A stretch of DNA of 64,000 bases from Tolypothrix sp. PCC 7712 (GTDB taxonomy: Bacteria; Cyanobacteriota; Cyanobacteriia; Cyanobacteriales; Nostocaceae). This document shows positions 15,795-25,628 of this stretch, piece by piece. The notes beneath the pieces were generated by a model. It was not told where the DNA came from. It was given only the letters and a program-made list of their open reading frames with translations, and ran no database searches. Location of the stretch: the NCBI RefSeq assembly GCF_025860405.1, contig NZ_CP063785.1:5333390-5397389 (forward strand). Reading direction: 5' to 3'. Position 1 is the stretch's first letter, and every line of letters begins with the position of its first letter. Made by a program: the position numbers and the translations under genes.

Positions 15795-18653
15795 ATGTCA
15801 AAATCAGAAAAGAAAAAAATGGCAACCAGTCGCGAGGTTTACCATCGCATTATCTGGGACGAGCGTCTTAATAGCAGTGCTTTTGTTGTCGGTTATCAAG
15901 AACGCCTTGCATCTACAGGAATCAGAGAAAAACCTCTAACCCAATGGGCGACAGATGGGGATATACCTTGGCATCGCATCCGCTATATCCGTTGCCAAGA
16001 CGTGGTTGTTTGGGATCGGGAACAGCATTTAGATTTAATTTCCAGTGGAGAGTTACCTGCGGCGGCGTGGAAAAGCGAGACTAGAGAAAATACAGGGGAA
16101 AAAGTTATCACTGTATTAGATAGTACCGTAATATTTACTCCGCGACCCGTTTATAAATACGATATCCAAGGTTGGCAACTAAATACACAAAAAGCCGCAG
16201 CCGTCGATTTAGAAACTTTGACAATTGCTAGTTTTAACGTGCTTTGTGACCTCTACGACAAGGAGAAAATCGCAACTGAAAAAAGATTACCAGCAATTGT
16301 TGAGCAGTTACGTCAATGTAACGCAGATATCATCGCCATCCAAGAAGCGACACCAGCTTTAGTAGAGTTACTTTTATCGCAAACTTGGGTACGCAATTAT
16401 TATATTTCGGAATCCAGCACAGCCGAAAAAGTGCGACCTTACGGTAATTTATTATTGTCGCGTCTGCCTTTTACACTCGTTGAACATCAATTTTCTGGAC
16501 ACAAGCGGGTATTGGTAGGGAGTTGTGAAATTAACGGTCAATTATTGCACATTGCAGTCGTGCATTTAACCAGCGATTACGCTCAAAATGCCCTAGAAAA
16601 ACGCCAACATCAGCTATCTACCATAGTTGCATATCTGCAAACTCTACCAGGAAATAGTTTAATAGCTGGTGACTTCAATACGCGAGGGAACGAACAAGAA
16701 GAGATATTAATGGGTGCTGGATATGTCGATATCTGGCAAAAACTACATCCAGATGCAGCAGGTTATACATTTGACCCGCAACGCAACGCCTTAGCGGCGT
16801 TGATGAGTTTAACGGGAATACCAGTTAGGCTCGATCGCATTTTACTGCTCAATCCAAACCATGATTGGCAAGCGCAGTCAATTAACTTATTTGCTTGTGA
16901 ACCCATAGCAGATACAGAGGGGAAAATTTATCCATCAGATCATTTTGGTCTGCGTGCAGTTCTCAGAGCAAAAAAACAAGGAGAAACAGAAACTAAGCGA
17001 CGTACACAGAAGCCTGTATTTCTCAATCCGAGTGATGTGTCTTCTCTATCTACAGTCCGCCCAGTTTATCAAAGTACCTTAGCCGACTTCCAAACATTTA
17101 CACACCGCAAAAGTTCTACAGCATGGTTGCGTCCTGTTGTCCAGCCAGAAACCGCATTGCATGAGTTACAAACAGTATTGCAAAATCTGTTTCCCCAATG
17201 TAACGAACAAAGCAGCAAAACAAAAGCAGGTTTTACACCCCACCTCAGCGTCGGACAATTCCCCAGTCCGGAAGCGGCTTTGGCTGAGTTACCGCAATGG
17301 CATCCAGTTAGTTTTACAGTTGACTCTATCGCCTTAATTAGCCGTCGCGGTGATGAGCCTTTTGCCGTGAGACATATTGTCTATTTGGGAGAAAGCGGAG
17401 TCACCCATTCTTCCGAATTGTGGGAGTTAGTTAACAACTTGGAACCAGAACTAACTCCAGCACAGCAATTACCGCGTGACACCGTGTTAGAAGTGGTGAC
17501 TCAAGCTTGTGCAGAATGTTTGGGTTTTCAACCCTCAATACAGTTATTGGGTTCGGCGCGTCTTGGCGTACAAAGTCCCGACAGCGATTTGGATGCTGTG
17601 TGTGTGATTCCCACTTATTTATCTGGGGAAGCTTTTCTAGTTAGCGTCCAACAACGATTGCAAGGATTGTGCCACACTCAACTAGTATTAGATGCAAGAG
17701 TCCCAGTACTGCGCCTGCAATTAGAAGGGATATCTTTAGATTTACTTTATGCAAGGACAGAAAACTACCAATTGGCGAGGAAAAATCCGCAAAACCTTGA
17801 CCCAATTAGCTTAAAAGCTATTGTTGGTTGTTGGGAAGCAGATTTAATTACTGAGGTAGTTAGTAAATATGTATCGCTTGACACCTTCCGCCAGCTATTG
17901 CGAGCAGTACGCGCCTGGGCTAAAGCCAGAGATATTTACAGCAATGCTTGGGGTTTTCTGGGTGGTTTCTCCTGGGCTTTACTCTGCGCTTATTGTTGTA
18001 AATCTGACAAAAAATCAGAAACAAGCCTAGATAAATTACTGACTAAATTTTTCCAAATTTTGCACCATCATGATTGGCAACAGGCTATTGCACTTACGGA
18101 TGTAGGTAGACAATATCAGGTACAATCACCACGAGACTGGCTACCTGTAGTCACATCAATAGAACCATGTCAGAATACTGCGCGTAATGTCACCCGTTCT
18201 ACTGCACAGATAATCCAAAGCGAATTTGCTAGAGGTGCAACACTGACTGAGCGAATTTTAGCAGGTGAAGAAAAGTGGACAGCTTTATTTAAACCAATCG
18301 AGCTACACCAAGAATCAGAGATATTTTTGATATTAAAGGTGAGTAATCAAGATGAGCATGAGCTTGGAAAATGCTGCGGTATTTTAGCAGGTTACATCAT
18401 TAGTTTAATTATTCAGCTTGAGCAACTCGGTATCTTTGTGCGACCTTGGACAGGTATGCAAAAGATGCAGAATACTGCGCGTTTAGTATTAGGTTTACAT
18501 CTTGCTGCTGATTGTCAAAGCACTACCGTAGAACAGTTGGCGAGAGATTTTTTATCACAGTTAAATTTTCAAAATACTAGTTTTGATGTGATGATATCTC
18601 ATGATAGTTCTTTAATTACTGATAAAAATTCTAGTATGAACTGGAGGCTCTAA
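15795..18653 (+). CDS. multidomain RNA-end processing protein: MJ1316, EEP, 2H, nucleotidyltransferase
   Basis: A 952-residue protein with four recognisable parts. Residues 10-80: MJ1316/DUF504-like domain (EVYHRIIWDERLNSSAFVVG, then IPWHRIRYIR), thought to recognise cyclic RNA ends. Residues 140-395: endonuclease/exonuclease/phosphatase domain (ASFNVLCD, IQEAT, GDFNTRG, YPSDHFG). About 431-531: 2H-phosphoesterase-like region with one clear HLS motif and a weaker HIV. From about 583: poly(A)-polymerase/CCA-type nucleotidyltransferase (LGSARLGVQSPDSDLD) with a helical C-terminal domain. Together they suggest opening of cyclic phosphates, end trimming and nucleotide addition, i.e. RNA repair. 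The ATG at 15795 is chosen over one at 15648 because the preceding 49 residues look unrelated and AGGGA lies just upstream. Confidence 0.85.
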   Translation: MSKSEKKKMATSREVYHRIIWDERLNSSAFVVGYQERLASTGIREKPLTQWATDGDIPWHRIRYIRCQDVVVWDREQHLDLISSGELPAAAWKSETRENTGEKVITVLDSTVIFTPRPVYKYDIQGWQLNTQKAAAVDLETLTIASFNVLCDLYDKEKIATEKRLPAIVEQLRQCNADIIAIQEATPALVELLLSQTWVRNYYISESSTAEKVRPYGNLLLSRLPFTLVEHQFSGHKRVLVGSCEINGQLLHIAVVHLTSDYAQNALEKRQHQLSTIVAYLQTLPGNSLIAGDFNTRGNEQEEILMGAGYVDIWQKLHPDAAGYTFDPQRNALAALMSLTGIPVRLDRILLLNPNHDWQAQSINLFACEPIADTEGKIYPSDHFGLRAVLRAKKQGETETKRRTQKPVFLNPSDVSSLSTVRPVYQSTLADFQTFTHRKSSTAWLRPVVQPETALHELQTVLQNLFPQCNEQSSKTKAGFTPHLSVGQFPSPEAALAELPQWHPVSFTVDSIALISRRGDEPFAVRHIVYLGESGVTHSSELWELVNNLEPELTPAQQLPRDTVLEVVTQACAECLGFQPSIQLLGSARLGVQSPDSDLDAVCVIPTYLSGEAFLVSVQQRLQGLCHTQLVLDARVPVLRLQLEGISLDLLYARTENYQLARKNPQNLDPISLKAIVGCWEADLITEVVSKYVSLDTFRQLLRAVRAWAKARDIYSNAWGFLGGFSWALLCAYCCKSDKKSETSLDKLLTKFFQILHHHDWQQAIALTDVGRQYQVQSPRDWLPVVTSIEPCQNTARNVTRSTAQIIQSEFARGATLTERILAGEEKWTALFKPIELHQESEIFLILKVSNQDEHELGKCCGILAGYIISLIIQLEQLGIFVRPWTGMQKMQNTARLVLGLHLAADCQSTTVEQLARDFLSQLNFQNTSFDVMISHDSSLITDKNSSMNWRL

Positions 18654-18718
18654 CTATAGTTATGAGTTTATGTCTTTTAGTTTACATTTTGGGTCACCGA
18701 CAATTATGCCAAAACTTC

Positions 18719-18849
18719 TACCATTCTGAAAAAAGAACGCGACAGTAGGTAAGGGCACGGCACCTGTAAGATATTTGATATGCCAAAATATTGTGGATGC
18801 CGTGCCCCTACAAAGATTTTATCTGTCGCAAACATTATTTGAATTGGTA
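18719..18849. repeat. TACCA...TGGTA dispersed element, short copy
   Basis: A 131-bp element starting TACCATTCTGAAAAAAGAA and ending TTGAATTGGTA, so the ends are short inverted repeats. The inside contains GGCACGGCAC...GTGCCGTGCCCC-like complementary arms. Related copies lie at 25629-25962 and, as a right end, up to about 23263. It behaves like a non-autonomous miniature element. Confidence 0.65.
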
Positions 18850-18875
18850 TTAGGTTAAAGCTATATTATCAAGAA

Positions 18876-20594
18876 TTAATTATTTTGAATAACCCGACTC
18901 CAAGTGAAGTTGCTTAAATCTAAGAAGTAATCATTTAAATTATCTATATATTCTGAATCTTCTTGCTGAATTACCAACAATTTCCCGCCACTAATATAAA
19001 TTTTACCTGGTTCTCTATAGTAAGCTTTGTGATGGCTAATCCAGCCTGGTTTATCGCCAGTAGTTTCTACTTTTTCTATTTTGAAAGTATGAGAATCTAA
19101 TCGATAAACGGGAGTTTCATCGGATATGGCTGCATTAGCATATCCTAAATTACCAATAATATATATGTAGTCGCCAACTAAGGTAGCAGAGTGAAAATCT
19201 GTTGGCGGAAACACATCTTGAGGATAACCAAAAATCTGGAAGCTGCCATCAGGTTGGTAAACTACAACATCGTTATATATACAGAAATCAGGGTCATAAT
19301 AGTCTTCATGTTCGCCAGCAATTTCTATAATTCTGCCATCTGGTAATTGTGTAATAGTTCTGCCAAAGCGTTGATAGCACCAGCCTTTATCTTGCCAATT
19401 CTCAGTATCGTTAAAAATATTTTTTGCTGCATAAGCAGAACAACCTTCATAAATCATCGCTTGCCAAAAAGGTATGTCCATTAACTCTGGATTTGTTTTG
19501 CCAAAGCGCGGATGTTTGCCAGCAAAATATTGCTCTGGGGATAATTTTGATAATGAAAATTTATTGTTGTCTATTTTGGTGAGCGATCGCCGTATATTAT
19601 CGTTAATATCGCTCAAATTTTCCCCTGCTATCACTAACATTCTGACAATATCCAGATGATTAGCGACTTTAATAGCTGTATTATTGTACTTATCGATTCT
19701 GCCAGGATTTACCCCAGCCTCTAGTAAAATTTTGACGCAATCAGTGGCGCTCAGTTCTGCTGCCATCATTAACGCAGTGTTCTCAAAATCATCAGTGGCT
19801 TCAATATCAAATCCCTCAGCAATTAGCCACTGTAAGATATCGTGCCGATTGTTTTCTATGGCATACATTAATGGGGTTTTTCCAGAGATTCCCACATCAT
19901 TGCGGTTTGCTCCCATTGCTAGCAGTAATTTTGTTTTTGCTAGTTCACCCACTTGAATACTTAATAAAAAAGGGGTTCTCTGCCAACTATCACACACATC
20001 TTGTTGTGCGCCTTTTTCTAGCAATAACTTTACTTGTTCCAAATTGCCAAAAACTATAGCGTGCATTAATTCTGTCCATCCCAATTGCTCTGGATTAGCA
20101 CCTGCATTTAATAGTAATTGGACAGCATCAAATCTTCCTAAATGAGCAGCTACTTTAATAGCAGTCTCACCATAGCTACTTCTGCCATTAACAGTAGCAC
20201 CTCTAGATATAAGTAAATTTAAAATCGAGATTAAATTTTGATCATGCAAAATATCTCGACCATACATTGCTTGAATTAAGACATCATATCCATTTTCTGT
20301 TTGATAGTTAATATCCGCTCCCGCATCGAGAATAAATTGGACTTTATCTATATTTCCTGACTGCACAGCCAAGTCAAGTACAGTATGTTCAGATTCTGGT
20401 TCAATCGCATTAACATTTGCGCCATGTTCTACAAGGAAACGCAGCATATCTATGCCTGCATCAGAGCTACTAACTGCAACCATTAATGGCGTTTTCTGAA
20501 AATCCTCTTCTAGAGAATCAATATCAACACCATTGCTAATTTCGTTTGCAACTCCGGCAATATCTCCCTGCTGTGCATAAAGATGAATTTGCAT
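18876..20594 (-). CDS. ankyrin-repeat protein with kelch-like C-terminal region
   Basis: A 572-residue protein. Residues 1-345 are about nine ankyrin repeats (for example GANVNAIEPESEHTVLDLAV, then GADINYQTENGYDVLIQAM), a protein-protein interaction scaffold. Residues 370-572 are different: tryptophan-rich and with kelch-like blades (YQRFGRTITQLPDGRIIEIA, VGDYIYIIGNLGY, KIYISGGKLLVI). No signal peptide is present, so it is probably cytoplasmic. A substrate or partner cannot be named. It lies between the two RNA-processing genes but on its own promoter. Confidence 0.85.
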   Translation of the reverse strand: MQIHLYAQQGDIAGVANEISNGVDIDSLEEDFQKTPLMVAVSSSDAGIDMLRFLVEHGANVNAIEPESEHTVLDLAVQSGNIDKVQFILDAGADINYQTENGYDVLIQAMYGRDILHDQNLISILNLLISRGATVNGRSSYGETAIKVAAHLGRFDAVQLLLNAGANPEQLGWTELMHAIVFGNLEQVKLLLEKGAQQDVCDSWQRTPFLLSIQVGELAKTKLLLAMGANRNDVGISGKTPLMYAIENNRHDILQWLIAEGFDIEATDDFENTALMMAAELSATDCVKILLEAGVNPGRIDKYNNTAIKVANHLDIVRMLVIAGENLSDINDNIRRSLTKIDNNKFSLSKLSPEQYFAGKHPRFGKTNPELMDIPFWQAMIYEGCSAYAAKNIFNDTENWQDKGWCYQRFGRTITQLPDGRIIEIAGEHEDYYDPDFCIYNDVVVYQPDGSFQIFGYPQDVFPPTDFHSATLVGDYIYIIGNLGYANAAISDETPVYRLDSHTFKIEKVETTGDKPGWISHHKAYYREPGKIYISGGKLLVIQQEDSEYIDNLNDYFLDLSNFTWSRVIQNN

Positions 20595-20638
20595 AATTTT
20601 TATATTTATTTTTTAATGTAAATTTTCAGTTCACGTAA

Positions 20639-20665
20639 GATGCGTTACGCTATCGCTAACGCATC
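20639..20665. repeat. palindromic repeat GATGCG...CGCATC
   Basis: A 27-base imperfect palindrome (GATGCGTTACGCTATCGCTA then ACGCATC). The same motif recurs at 26451-26477 and in variant form at 29806-29832, always intergenic. It can form a stem-loop and is one of the small interspersed palindromes common in Nostoc-type genomes. Confidence 0.7.
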
Positions 20666-20761
20666 AGATTTGAGATTTTTTCATAAATCAAATCGGATTC
20701 CTGTATAAATGTTCATTCTTAATGTAGATATTGCTATAAATTAACAGCTATTACTCAAAAA

Positions 20762-21307
20762 TTAAATTATTTGTAAATACTCAGGAGGAATATTATCTAC
20801 TAACCAAACACCGTTATCAGAACAGTAGAAGATATAGCCAGCCTGATGCATTGCAACTGCATTAACAGCAAAAACTATCGGCTTTCCATGTCTTGCACCC
20901 ACATTCTTGGCAGTAGCAATATCTTTTGATAAATGTACATGATGACGAGACATTTTACTTAGTCCCGTTTGTAAAATTGACTCTACAGATTGTTTCGCTG
21001 TACCGTGGTAAAGTACATCTGGAGGTACAACAGGTTCTAATTGCAAATCAACTTCTATACTATGCCCTTGATTAGCACGAATTAGAGTACCTGTAGAGTC
21101 AAAAGAAAAGCGTTGTTTATCGTTGCTTTCTACTACTAGCTGTAATTCTTGGCGAGTGATAGGAAACTTGTTTTTTGCACAAGCAGTTAGTAGTTCATTA
21201 ATCTCAATCCAGCCACCAGGGGCAAGTTTTATACCAATATCTGCGGGCTTATGCCGCAGATGTTTACTAAGAAACTTGCTGATTTTGAGCAAGCGAGAAT
21301 CGTTCAT
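20762..21307 (-). CDS. kptA: RNA 2'-phosphotransferase (Tpt1/KptA family)
   Basis: A 181-residue Tpt1/KptA enzyme, which moves an internal 2'-phosphate from RNA to NAD, giving ADP-ribose 1'',2''-cyclic phosphate. The winged-helix half opens LKISKFLSKHLRHKPADIGI; the ADP-ribosyltransferase half has LYHGTAKQSVESILQTGLSK, the RHHVHLS motif and a C-terminal FYCSDNGVWLVDNIPPEYL. In bacteria lacking tRNA splicing its natural substrate is uncertain, and an RNA-repair or toxin-reversal role is suspected. It is near the MJ1316-EEP-2H-nucleotidyltransferase gene, which supports RNA repair. Confidence 0.93.
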   Translation of the reverse strand: MNDSRLLKISKFLSKHLRHKPADIGIKLAPGGWIEINELLTACAKNKFPITRQELQLVVESNDKQRFSFDSTGTLIRANQGHSIEVDLQLEPVVPPDVLYHGTAKQSVESILQTGLSKMSRHHVHLSKDIATAKNVGARHGKPIVFAVNAVAMHQAGYIFYCSDNGVWLVDNIPPEYLQII

Positions 21308-21712
21308 TTGATTGTAATTAAATTTATACTACATATATATATTAATTGTAATACAAAAAATAACTAGCGTCAATTTATAGTGTATTGCAGGTTAATAGAG
21401 TAGATTGTTTATCAAAATTAACCATAAAGTAAGCAATACACCTTTGCGGCTAAAAGGCTGATACTCACCAAACAAACGAGCAGGTTAGTAAATGCTCCTA
21501 ACTACAAGTGATGCGTGTAATTTATGTACAAAAAGAGTATCAAAAAAATCTCTAATTAATTTGACTTCAATCTGGCAAATTTGTTTTCCGAAAAAATGCA
21601 GGTAGATGTTGTAGTGACATTAATCTGTTCCCTATTGAAAAACTTCAGTTATCGACTGGGAAGGGGTTCTAATATCTTAACTATGTAACCCAGATACCAA
21701 CAAAATAATCTT
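21308..21712. other. intergenic region
   Basis: About 400 AT-rich bases between divergent kptA and the HEAT lipoprotein gene. I see no gene and no convincing RNA structure; promoters of both neighbours must lie here. Confidence 0.4.
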
Positions 21713-22738
21713 ATGAAACAACATATAATTGCAACTAGCCTGTTGGTTTTGACTCTGAGCGCTTGCAATCTAAACTCTGTAAAAGATTCTAAAGTTCAGC
21801 GTCTAGCAGATGAGAAAAATGTCAAAGAACTGATAGCTGGTTATATCCAAAAGTCGCCGACTTTCGGCACAGATCAAGCAGCCGAAGCATTAGGAAATTT
21901 AGGAGATAAGCAAGCTGTCGAACCGTTAATTGCTGTGCTGAATACTCCTGTGAAAGCCTCTGCATCTTCTGCAGAAATTAAAACTCATGCAGCAGCTGCG
22001 ATCGCACTGGGAAAACTCAAAGATACCCGTGCTGTTAAGCCTTTAGTCGCCAATGTCAACCATCCCAGTTCACGTATTGCGAATGCTGCTAAAACTGGGC
22101 TGAAGGATATCGCCGCCACAAATCCCAAGATTGTCGATCAAGTGCTACCTGGCTTTAAAAAGGACGATCCTGCATCTGTAATTGCTATGGGTGCGATCGG
22201 TAAACCTGCGCTGGAACCAATGCTAGCAGCACTAAAAGAACCCGACGCAAGAACGAGGACAAATGCGGCTAGCGTTTTGGCAGATATTGGCGATCCCAAA
22301 GCAATTGAACCATTAACCAAAAATTTAACTGACTGGGCATCTAGCCCAATGGTTGGTGTAGCTTTAGAAAAGCTTAACTGGCAAGCAGTATCAGATGCAG
22401 ATAAAGTGCATTTATTAATCGCTAAAAGTAAAGGAGAAGAATTACGTAATAATTGGGAGATGACAAAAGGCGTTTTGCTCAAAGATTTAGATTCAAAAGA
22501 CCCCCGGACTTTATCTTATGCCCTATATTCTTTTATTAGTATTGGTGGCAAGGGTACGACAGAAACTTTGGTTAAAGTCTTGAAGGAAGACGGCAATAAA
22601 AATTTAGCGCTTGCCTATCTGAATTGTGGCGAACCAACATTAGAAAAAGCTGCTCAAGATTGGGCGACTTCTAGAGGATACCGAGTAGTTAAGACTGCCC
22701 AAAAAGACCAACAAACAGTCAAATGGGGTTCATTTTAG
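21713..22738 (+). CDS. HEAT-repeat lipoprotein
   Basis: A 341-residue exported protein. A short signal ends in a lipobox (LLVLTLSAC, lipidated Cys18). The mature part is made of HEAT repeats such as AAEALGNLGDKQAVEPLIAV and ASVLADIGDPKAIEPL. It should be a lipid-anchored periplasmic or membrane-surface scaffold. Unlike the HEAT protein at 8472, which lacks a signal, there is no reason to link it to bilin attachment. It appears to stand alone; the downstream DNA is repeat-filled. Confidence 0.85.
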   Translation: MKQHIIATSLLVLTLSACNLNSVKDSKVQRLADEKNVKELIAGYIQKSPTFGTDQAAEALGNLGDKQAVEPLIAVLNTPVKASASSAEIKTHAAAAIALGKLKDTRAVKPLVANVNHPSSRIANAAKTGLKDIAATNPKIVDQVLPGFKKDDPASVIAMGAIGKPALEPMLAALKEPDARTRTNAASVLADIGDPKAIEPLTKNLTDWASSPMVGVALEKLNWQAVSDADKVHLLIAKSKGEELRNNWEMTKGVLLKDLDSKDPRTLSYALYSFISIGGKGTTETLVKVLKEDGNKNLALAYLNCGEPTLEKAAQDWATSRGYRVVKTAQKDQQTVKWGSF

Positions 22739-22769
22739 CGCTTTTATTGTAATTTGATTTTCATCTTGA

Positions 22770-23263
22770 TAAAAATAGGCTCGTAAGGGCGGGGACAATG
22801 CCCATTGGTGTCAACTTAATGTGAAACCCGCTTGGCGACAACGTTCTGCCCTCACCCCCAGCCCCTCTCCCAGCAGGCTACGGTGTACACACAAGTCCTA
22901 AAATCCTTGCCGCATAAGATGCAAGCCTTAGTAGGTAAGGTTTTGAGATTATCAATTAGATTGTCAATAGTCCTAACTTATTGATCAGCATTTAACGGAA
23001 AATCAAGGATTTAAAACATAAATTTCCGTTCTTGTGCGTCAATTTGATTCCCAAACCAAGATGTGTGTACACCGTAGCTCCCAGCAGGAGAGGGGAGCAA
23101 GAGATTTAATTCCCCTTCTCCCTGAGGGAGAAGGGGGATGAGGGTGCGAGGTATTTGTACAACACGCGCCGTATATAGCTTTTAGCTTAAGTTGACACGT
23201 ATGAATGGTGCCGTGCCCCTACAAAGAATTGATTTATCGCAAACATTGTTTGAATTGGTATAA
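22770..23263. repeat. dispersed intergenic repeat interrupted by a miniature element
   Basis: This resembles the repeat at 25629-25962: GTCAACTTAATGTGAAACCC, a CCTCACCCCCAGCCCCTCTC block, its inverted partner CTTCTCCCTGAGGGAGAAGG, GTGCGAGGTATTTGTACAAC, and the end TTTGAATTGGTA at about 23263. The inverted CCTCTCCC/GGGAGAGG arms form a hairpin. A 202-bp element (22877-23078) is inserted in the left arm. Confidence 0.7.
22877..23078. mobile_element. 202-bp MITE with 17-bp terminal inverted repeats and 9-bp target duplication
   Basis: The ends are exact inverted repeats: GCTACGGTGTACACACA on the left and TGTGTGTACACCGTAGC on the right. Directly outside both ends is the same nonamer TCCCAGCAG (22868-22876 and 23079-23087), as left by transposition. 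Removing the element and one nonamer restores the continuous CCCCTCTCCCAGCAGGAGAG of the host repeat, which shows this was an insertion. At 202 bp with no open frame it must depend on a transposase encoded elsewhere. Confidence 0.85.
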
Positions 23264-23307
23264 GTATAAAATTAAACAATACTACAGATTTACTTTTTAC
23301 TACTCAG

Positions 23308-23688
23308 ATGCTTAAATTCGATAAAAAATATTTATATCTAACGCTCTTACTATTTGTCATAGAGGTGTGTATTGCTGTTTTCTTTGATGACAGTTTTATA
23401 CGTCCTTTTGTCGGTGATGTTTTAGTAGTTATATTAATTTATTGCTTTGTGAAAAGTTTTTGGCAGATCAAAGCAAATGTTTTGGCTTTATCTGTTTTTG
23501 TATTTGCTTGTATTATCGAAATTCTGCAATATTTTAATTTTGTCAAGGTTTTAGGATTAGAAAAATATAAGATTGCGGTTGTAGTATTGGGCAGTTCATT
23601 TGATTGGAAGGATATCATTGCTTATGCAATAGGTAGCGCCACAGTCTTGTGGTTAGAAAATAGGATAAACAAACGGCTGAAAAGCTAA
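23308..23688 (+). CDS. DUF2809 membrane protein
   Basis: A 126-residue integral membrane protein with about four hydrophobic segments. Family marks are the opening YLTLLLFVIEVCIAVFF, the FIRPFVGDVLVVILIYCFV segment, a conserved CIIEILQYFN and a late SFDWKDIIAYAIG. DUF2809 proteins have no established function. The gene stands alone between two repeat-filled regions. Confidence 0.8.
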   Translation: MLKFDKKYLYLTLLLFVIEVCIAVFFDDSFIRPFVGDVLVVILIYCFVKSFWQIKANVLALSVFVFACIIEILQYFNFVKVLGLEKYKIAVVVLGSSFDWKDIIAYAIGSATVLWLENRINKRLKS

Positions 23689-23896
23689 TAAGTTTAAATA
23701 TTATTTAATTGCTAACAAAATTTCATCTAAGTGGGATGCATTAGGCGTGAGCCGTAACGCATCCTACTTGAATCCGTTGACTATTGACAATGTTTAATAT
23801 ATTTTCTTTAATGCAGAATAGCTTGTTTTGTGATGTTACCTCACAGATAAGCGTAAACCAGCAATGTCATTTATATTAGCTATTACAAAATACTAG

Positions 23897-25612
23897 ATGA
23901 ATACCAGCTTAAAATTAATTGCCAACACTTCACTGATTGTTACATTATTAGGTCAGATATTTATATCTAAAGCTTCGGCATTTTCTGATATAAAAAATCA
24001 AATAGCCAAAGATTGTATTACTCAACTGGCGGAACGCAACTTAATTAGAGGATATGCAGATCAAACATTCCGCCCCCAGTCAACTATTAATCGAGCTGAG
24101 TTTGTGGTTTTATTATTAAATGCCTTTCCTAATAGCGAAGTAAAACACCCAGGAATGGAATTTAAAGATGTTCCCAATACGCATTGGGCATATAAAGCCA
24201 TTCAAGCTGCTTATCAACGGGGATTTTTTAGCGGATATCCAGACCGTACTTTTAGACCATCTCAAGCTATTCCCAGGGTACAGGCGATCGCAATTCTGAG
24301 CAATCATCTCAATTTCAATACTCCAGAGAATGCAGAAACCATACTCAAACAGCATTTTGATGATGAAGCACAGATTCCAGATTATGCCAGAAAATCCCTA
24401 GCTGCAGGCATAATTGGGCGGATAGTAGTTAACTACCCCAACATCAAACAACTACAACCGAATAAAGGTGCTACTCGAGGTGAAGTTGCAGCAATTATCT
24501 GTCAATCTTTAAATTTAGCGAGAACTATACCCTTAGAATACATTGCTGGTGGGAAGCAACCTTTTACAATTCCGCCAGAAATGGGAGGATTTACAAATTT
24601 TTCTGAAGGGTTAGCGGGTGCAGAAGTTAATAGAAAGTATGGATTTATTAATAAAACTGGTGAATTAGTGATAGCTGCTAAATTTGATGGAATTCAGAAT
24701 TTTTCTTCTGGGTTAGCGGCTGTGAAAATTGGGGATAAATGGGGTTATATCGACAAAACAGGTAAATTAGTTATCCCAGCACAATTTTTGCAACAACCCG
24801 CAGATTTTGTTGAGGAAGTAGCCCAGGTTCAGGTAGAAGATAAAATAGGATTTATTGATAAAACTGGCAAGCTTTTATTTACCGTTACCTATCCAGGTGC
24901 TAACTCATTACAAGTGAATAATTTTTCCGATGGGCTGGCGGCGGTGAGAATTGACTCAGAAAGAACAGGATTTATTGATAAAACTGGTAAATTTGTGATT
25001 GAACCACAACCTTATAATATTGCAGATTTTGCCTCTGGGTTGGCAGCTATTAAGGTAAATAATAAATATGGTTATATAGATAAAACTGGTAAAGTGGTAA
25101 TTACCCCTCAATTTAATAAAGCCAAGCGATTTACCGAAGGATTGGCAGCAGTAGATTTTAGTGCCAACGGCATTTCTAATTGGGGTTATATTGACTCTAC
25201 AGGTAAAACAGTAATAGCACCACAATTTTATGATGCTAAGAATTTTTCTGAGGGGTTGGCGTGCATATATTCAGAACAAGGTTTTGGTTTTATAGATAAA
25301 ACAGGGAAATTAGTTATTTCGAGTAGTCAATTAACCTCTAATGCGGGTAACTTCATCTCAGAATTAGGCTCATTTTCATCAGGGTTAGCGTTGGTGAAAA
25401 TTGGCAATAAATTTGGCTATATAGATAAAACTGGCAAGTCAATTATCAAGGTAGAACTGCCTAATGCTTTGAGTTTTCAGGATGGTATGGCTATGGTAAA
25501 TGTATCTGGCACATGGATAAAAAATATTGGCTTTGATAGTGCTAATATTCCTATTATTGACTACACTTTTGACGGCGGTAAATGGGGTTATATCCGTTCG
25601 CCATTGAATTGA
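23897..25612 (+). CDS. S-layer homology domain plus WG-repeat surface protein
   Basis: A 571-residue exported protein. A signal peptide (to about residue 28, ISKASA) is followed by three SLH domains (about 30-205; LIRGYADQTFRPQSTINRAE and SGYPDRTFRPSQAIPRVQ). These anchor proteins to the cell wall or envelope. Residues 230-571 are about seven WG (KWG) repeats of the pattern GYIDKTGKLVIPAQF-FSSGLAAVK, beta-rich repeats of unknown ligand. In cyanobacteria SLH proteins are often outer-membrane or periplasmic. No operon partners are visible. Confidence 0.9.
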   Translation: MNTSLKLIANTSLIVTLLGQIFISKASAFSDIKNQIAKDCITQLAERNLIRGYADQTFRPQSTINRAEFVVLLLNAFPNSEVKHPGMEFKDVPNTHWAYKAIQAAYQRGFFSGYPDRTFRPSQAIPRVQAIAILSNHLNFNTPENAETILKQHFDDEAQIPDYARKSLAAGIIGRIVVNYPNIKQLQPNKGATRGEVAAIICQSLNLARTIPLEYIAGGKQPFTIPPEMGGFTNFSEGLAGAEVNRKYGFINKTGELVIAAKFDGIQNFSSGLAAVKIGDKWGYIDKTGKLVIPAQFLQQPADFVEEVAQVQVEDKIGFIDKTGKLLFTVTYPGANSLQVNNFSDGLAAVRIDSERTGFIDKTGKFVIEPQPYNIADFASGLAAIKVNNKYGYIDKTGKVVITPQFNKAKRFTEGLAAVDFSANGISNWGYIDSTGKTVIAPQFYDAKNFSEGLACIYSEQGFGFIDKTGKLVISSSQLTSNAGNFISELGSFSSGLALVKIGNKFGYIDKTGKSIIKVELPNALSFQDGMAMVNVSGTWIKNIGFDSANIPIIDYTFDGGKWGYIRSPLN

Positions 25613-25628
25613 AAGTGCTGACTTCTGA

